Part shown: in pieces, positions 56,688-57,958 of the stretch | How positions within the stretch are numbered: the stretch's first letter is position 1 | How the letters are laid out: every line of letters starts with the position of its first letter | Assembly: GCA_903920695.1 (NCBI GenBank) | Contig: CAIXNB010000113.1 | Span: forward strand, 1 to 57,958 | Length of the DNA: 57,958 nt | Direction: 5' to 3' | Origin: an uncultured beta proteobacterium | Lineage (GTDB): Bacteria; Pseudomonadota; Gammaproteobacteria; Burkholderiales; Burkholderiaceae_C | Made by a program: the position numbers and the translations under genes | Notes under the pieces: model-generated | Told to the model about the DNA's origin: nothing | Databases searched by the model: none | What the model saw: only the letters and a program-made list of their open reading frames with translations

Positions 56688-57440
56688 CTACACCACCAGC
56701 GCCAATGCGCCAAAGTCACCGACACGCTCACCCAGGCCCGCCGGCACCAGTTCACAGCCCTCGGTCAAGGCCGCCAGCTTGCCCAGCATGTAGGACTGCA
56801 AGCGGGGCAGAAGCCAATCTCTATGGTGCCAAAAGACACTGCCGCCGATGCTGATGCGCTCCAGATCCAGCGTCACGATCAGGTTGTAAAGCGTCCGACC
56901 CATGACCTGGCACAGTTCATCGATGATGGCCACGGCGCTTGTGTCGCCCGCAAAGGCCGCTGCAAAAAGCGCTGCGGAATCGGCATAGCCGAATTGCGCG
57001 AAGCGGCGCGCAATGGAGTTGCCAGCGATCGGCCCCTCGACGTCACCCACGTTACCGAAGCCACACAGTGCATCGTCGTTGTCGCTTACAAAGAGGTGGC
57101 CGGCGTGACCGGCATTGCCGTTCTTGCCGCGTAGCACATGTTCATCAACGCACAGGCCCACGCCGATCCCGGTGCTCCATGTCACATAGGCGCAGTGGGC
57201 CGGCTTGCCCATTGTCTTGCAGCGCACCCCAGCGCCGCTCGGCCTCCAGCGCACCAATGGCATCGTTTTCGACACGCACATTGGCAAACCCCTGGCGCAA
57301 GGGTGCTTCGAGCAAAGCAGAGTGCCAGTTGTTCGGCAGGCCACGGGCTTTGCCCGCCATGCCGCCGCAGATGTTTGGCGCGACGAATATTGACAGGTGC
57401 TGGTCCCCAATACCGGCAGAAGTGGCCCCGCTTGTCTGAA
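56688..57440 (-). pseudogene. Frameshifted ROK-family sugar kinase
   Basis: Frame 1 (57360 to about 57215) carries NNWHSALLEAPLRQGF and VRVENDA, the sugar-binding part of ROK kinases. Frame 2 (about 57215 to 56688) carries VTWSTGIGVGLCVD, NAGHAGHLFV and the normal C-terminus. The frame shift is near 57200-57225. The N-terminal ATP-binding domain is absent, as is the full Cys-rich zinc motif. Not functional. Confidence 0.75.
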
Positions 57441-57662
57441 CAACTTTCCCCGTTTTATCAGTGAACTCCGGGCGGGTTGCGGGGAACAGATTTGGAGGCG
57501 GAAACTTCCGAGGCCGGGCAGTTGCTGGAGAGGTTACATTTCGATCTGGTCCTGAATCGAAGGCAGCAGATGATCAATTCAAGAAAATGGAGAGAAGATT
57601 GAAATGAATAAGTCCCGCCCCATTAAAGATAGCAATCTTTTCAATGTACATGCGGGTTTGAA

Positions 57663-57738
57663 TGGTGGGAACTGAGAGATTCGAACTCTCGACCTACGGA
57701 TTAAGAGTCCGCTGCTCTACCAGCTGAGCTAAGTTCCC
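57663..57738 (-). tRNA. tRNA-Lys (anticodon CUU)
   Basis: 76 nt including an encoded CCA. Acceptor GGGAACT/AGTTCCC, D-arm AGCTCAGCTGGTAGAGC, anticodon loop CTCTTAA giving CUU, T-loop GTTCGAATC. All stems pair. Confidence 0.98.
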
Positions 57739-57875
57739 ATTCGGAGAAATTTTGGTGAACCAGACGGGGTCGATCCCGTTTTTCACCAGCGGGAATTCTA
57801 GCAGGTCTTTGGGGGCATTTTTCGGGGCTGCGAAGCCGTTGCGGGAAGGCTGAGGTAGGGCGGGGGCGACGAAAG

Positions 57876-57956
57876 TCATTGGTTGACCACGCGCTTCATC
57901 ATTATTTCCCGGAGGTTTTCGTTGCCGGACAGATCAAGCGCGTCCCTGAGTGTTTT
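57876..57956 (-). CDS. C-terminal 26 residues of an unidentified gene, cut by the window edge
   Basis: On the minus strand an open frame enters from the right edge and ends at TGA (57876-57878) with DALDLSGNENLREIMMKRVV near its end. It is too short to name. The hydrophilic, well-formed C-terminus and the tRNA beyond it suggest a real gene end. Confidence 0.35.
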   Translation of the reverse strand, partial: KTLRDALDLSGNENLREIMMKRVVNQ

Positions 57957-57958
57957 GG

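Overview
The window looks like a chromosomal segment of a betaproteobacterium, probably Burkholderiales and close to Rhodoferax/Comamonadaceae. This is inferred from the high-GC coding style, the gatCAB, mreBCD-mrdA, pyrE and Mla-type gene content, and the dense c-type cytochrome complement. No 16S gene or species marker is present.

Region A (1-24,200) is almost entirely an extracellular-electron-transfer (EET) locus. At the left edge, a leftward operon (4217 to 1) encodes a membrane-anchored hexaheme cytochrome, a NrfC-like four-cluster ferredoxin, a NrfD-like quinone-binding membrane protein and a multiheme cytochrome cut off by the window edge: a plausible quinol:cytochrome oxidoreductase module. 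Rightward follow a diheme c5-like cytochrome, a tetraheme cytochrome and an unusual four-helix membrane monoheme protein (4588-7507). Then, leftward again: a tetraheme lipoprotein paralogue (9102), a cytochrome c551/552 (9654), a small HhH protein (10313), two large decaheme OmcA/MtrC-type outer-membrane lipoproteins (13197 and 16570) and an operon of small cytochrome, third decaheme lipoprotein, MtrA-like decaheme cytochrome and MtrB-like porin (24053 to 17870). The parts form a chain: quinol pool, inner-membrane module, periplasmic shuttles, MtrA-MtrB conduit, surface decahemes. Between mtrB and the 16570 gene lies debris: a broken HipA/YjjJ-like gene joined to a remnant of a second mtrB 3' end. 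Two decaheme genes have FNR/Anr-like boxes at exactly the same distance from their GTG starts, each with a -10-like hexamer 22 bp on; related boxes precede the quinol module and the 24053 cytochrome, and a CRP-like box precedes the c551 gene.

Region B (24,331-31,535) holds an Mla-like lipid transport operon (STAS-MlaE, ATPase, MCE protein, lipoprotein), then an enoyl-CoA hydratase/GMC oxidoreductase pair and a TauE/SafE permease.

Region C (31,632-41,906) is housekeeping: mrdA-mreD-mreC-mreB leftward, gatCAB rightward, a DUF4124-like protein, pyrE, and exonuclease III diverging from pyrE with overlapping start-codon candidates.

Region D (41,976-57,958) is mixed accessory sequence: a PIN/Phd toxin-antitoxin pair, a giant class III cyclase-ATPase-TPR protein with a conserved unknown partner, a DUF3108 protein, an MBL hydrolase, a PglL/Wzy-type ligase, a PAS-GGDEF-EAL protein beside a truncated GGDEF fragment, a GH15-like glycosidase, a frameshifted ROK kinase, tRNA-Lys(CUU) and the tail of an unidentified gene. 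MITE-like repeats with CGTCATTGCGA termini occur near 7.7 kb and 33.6 kb.
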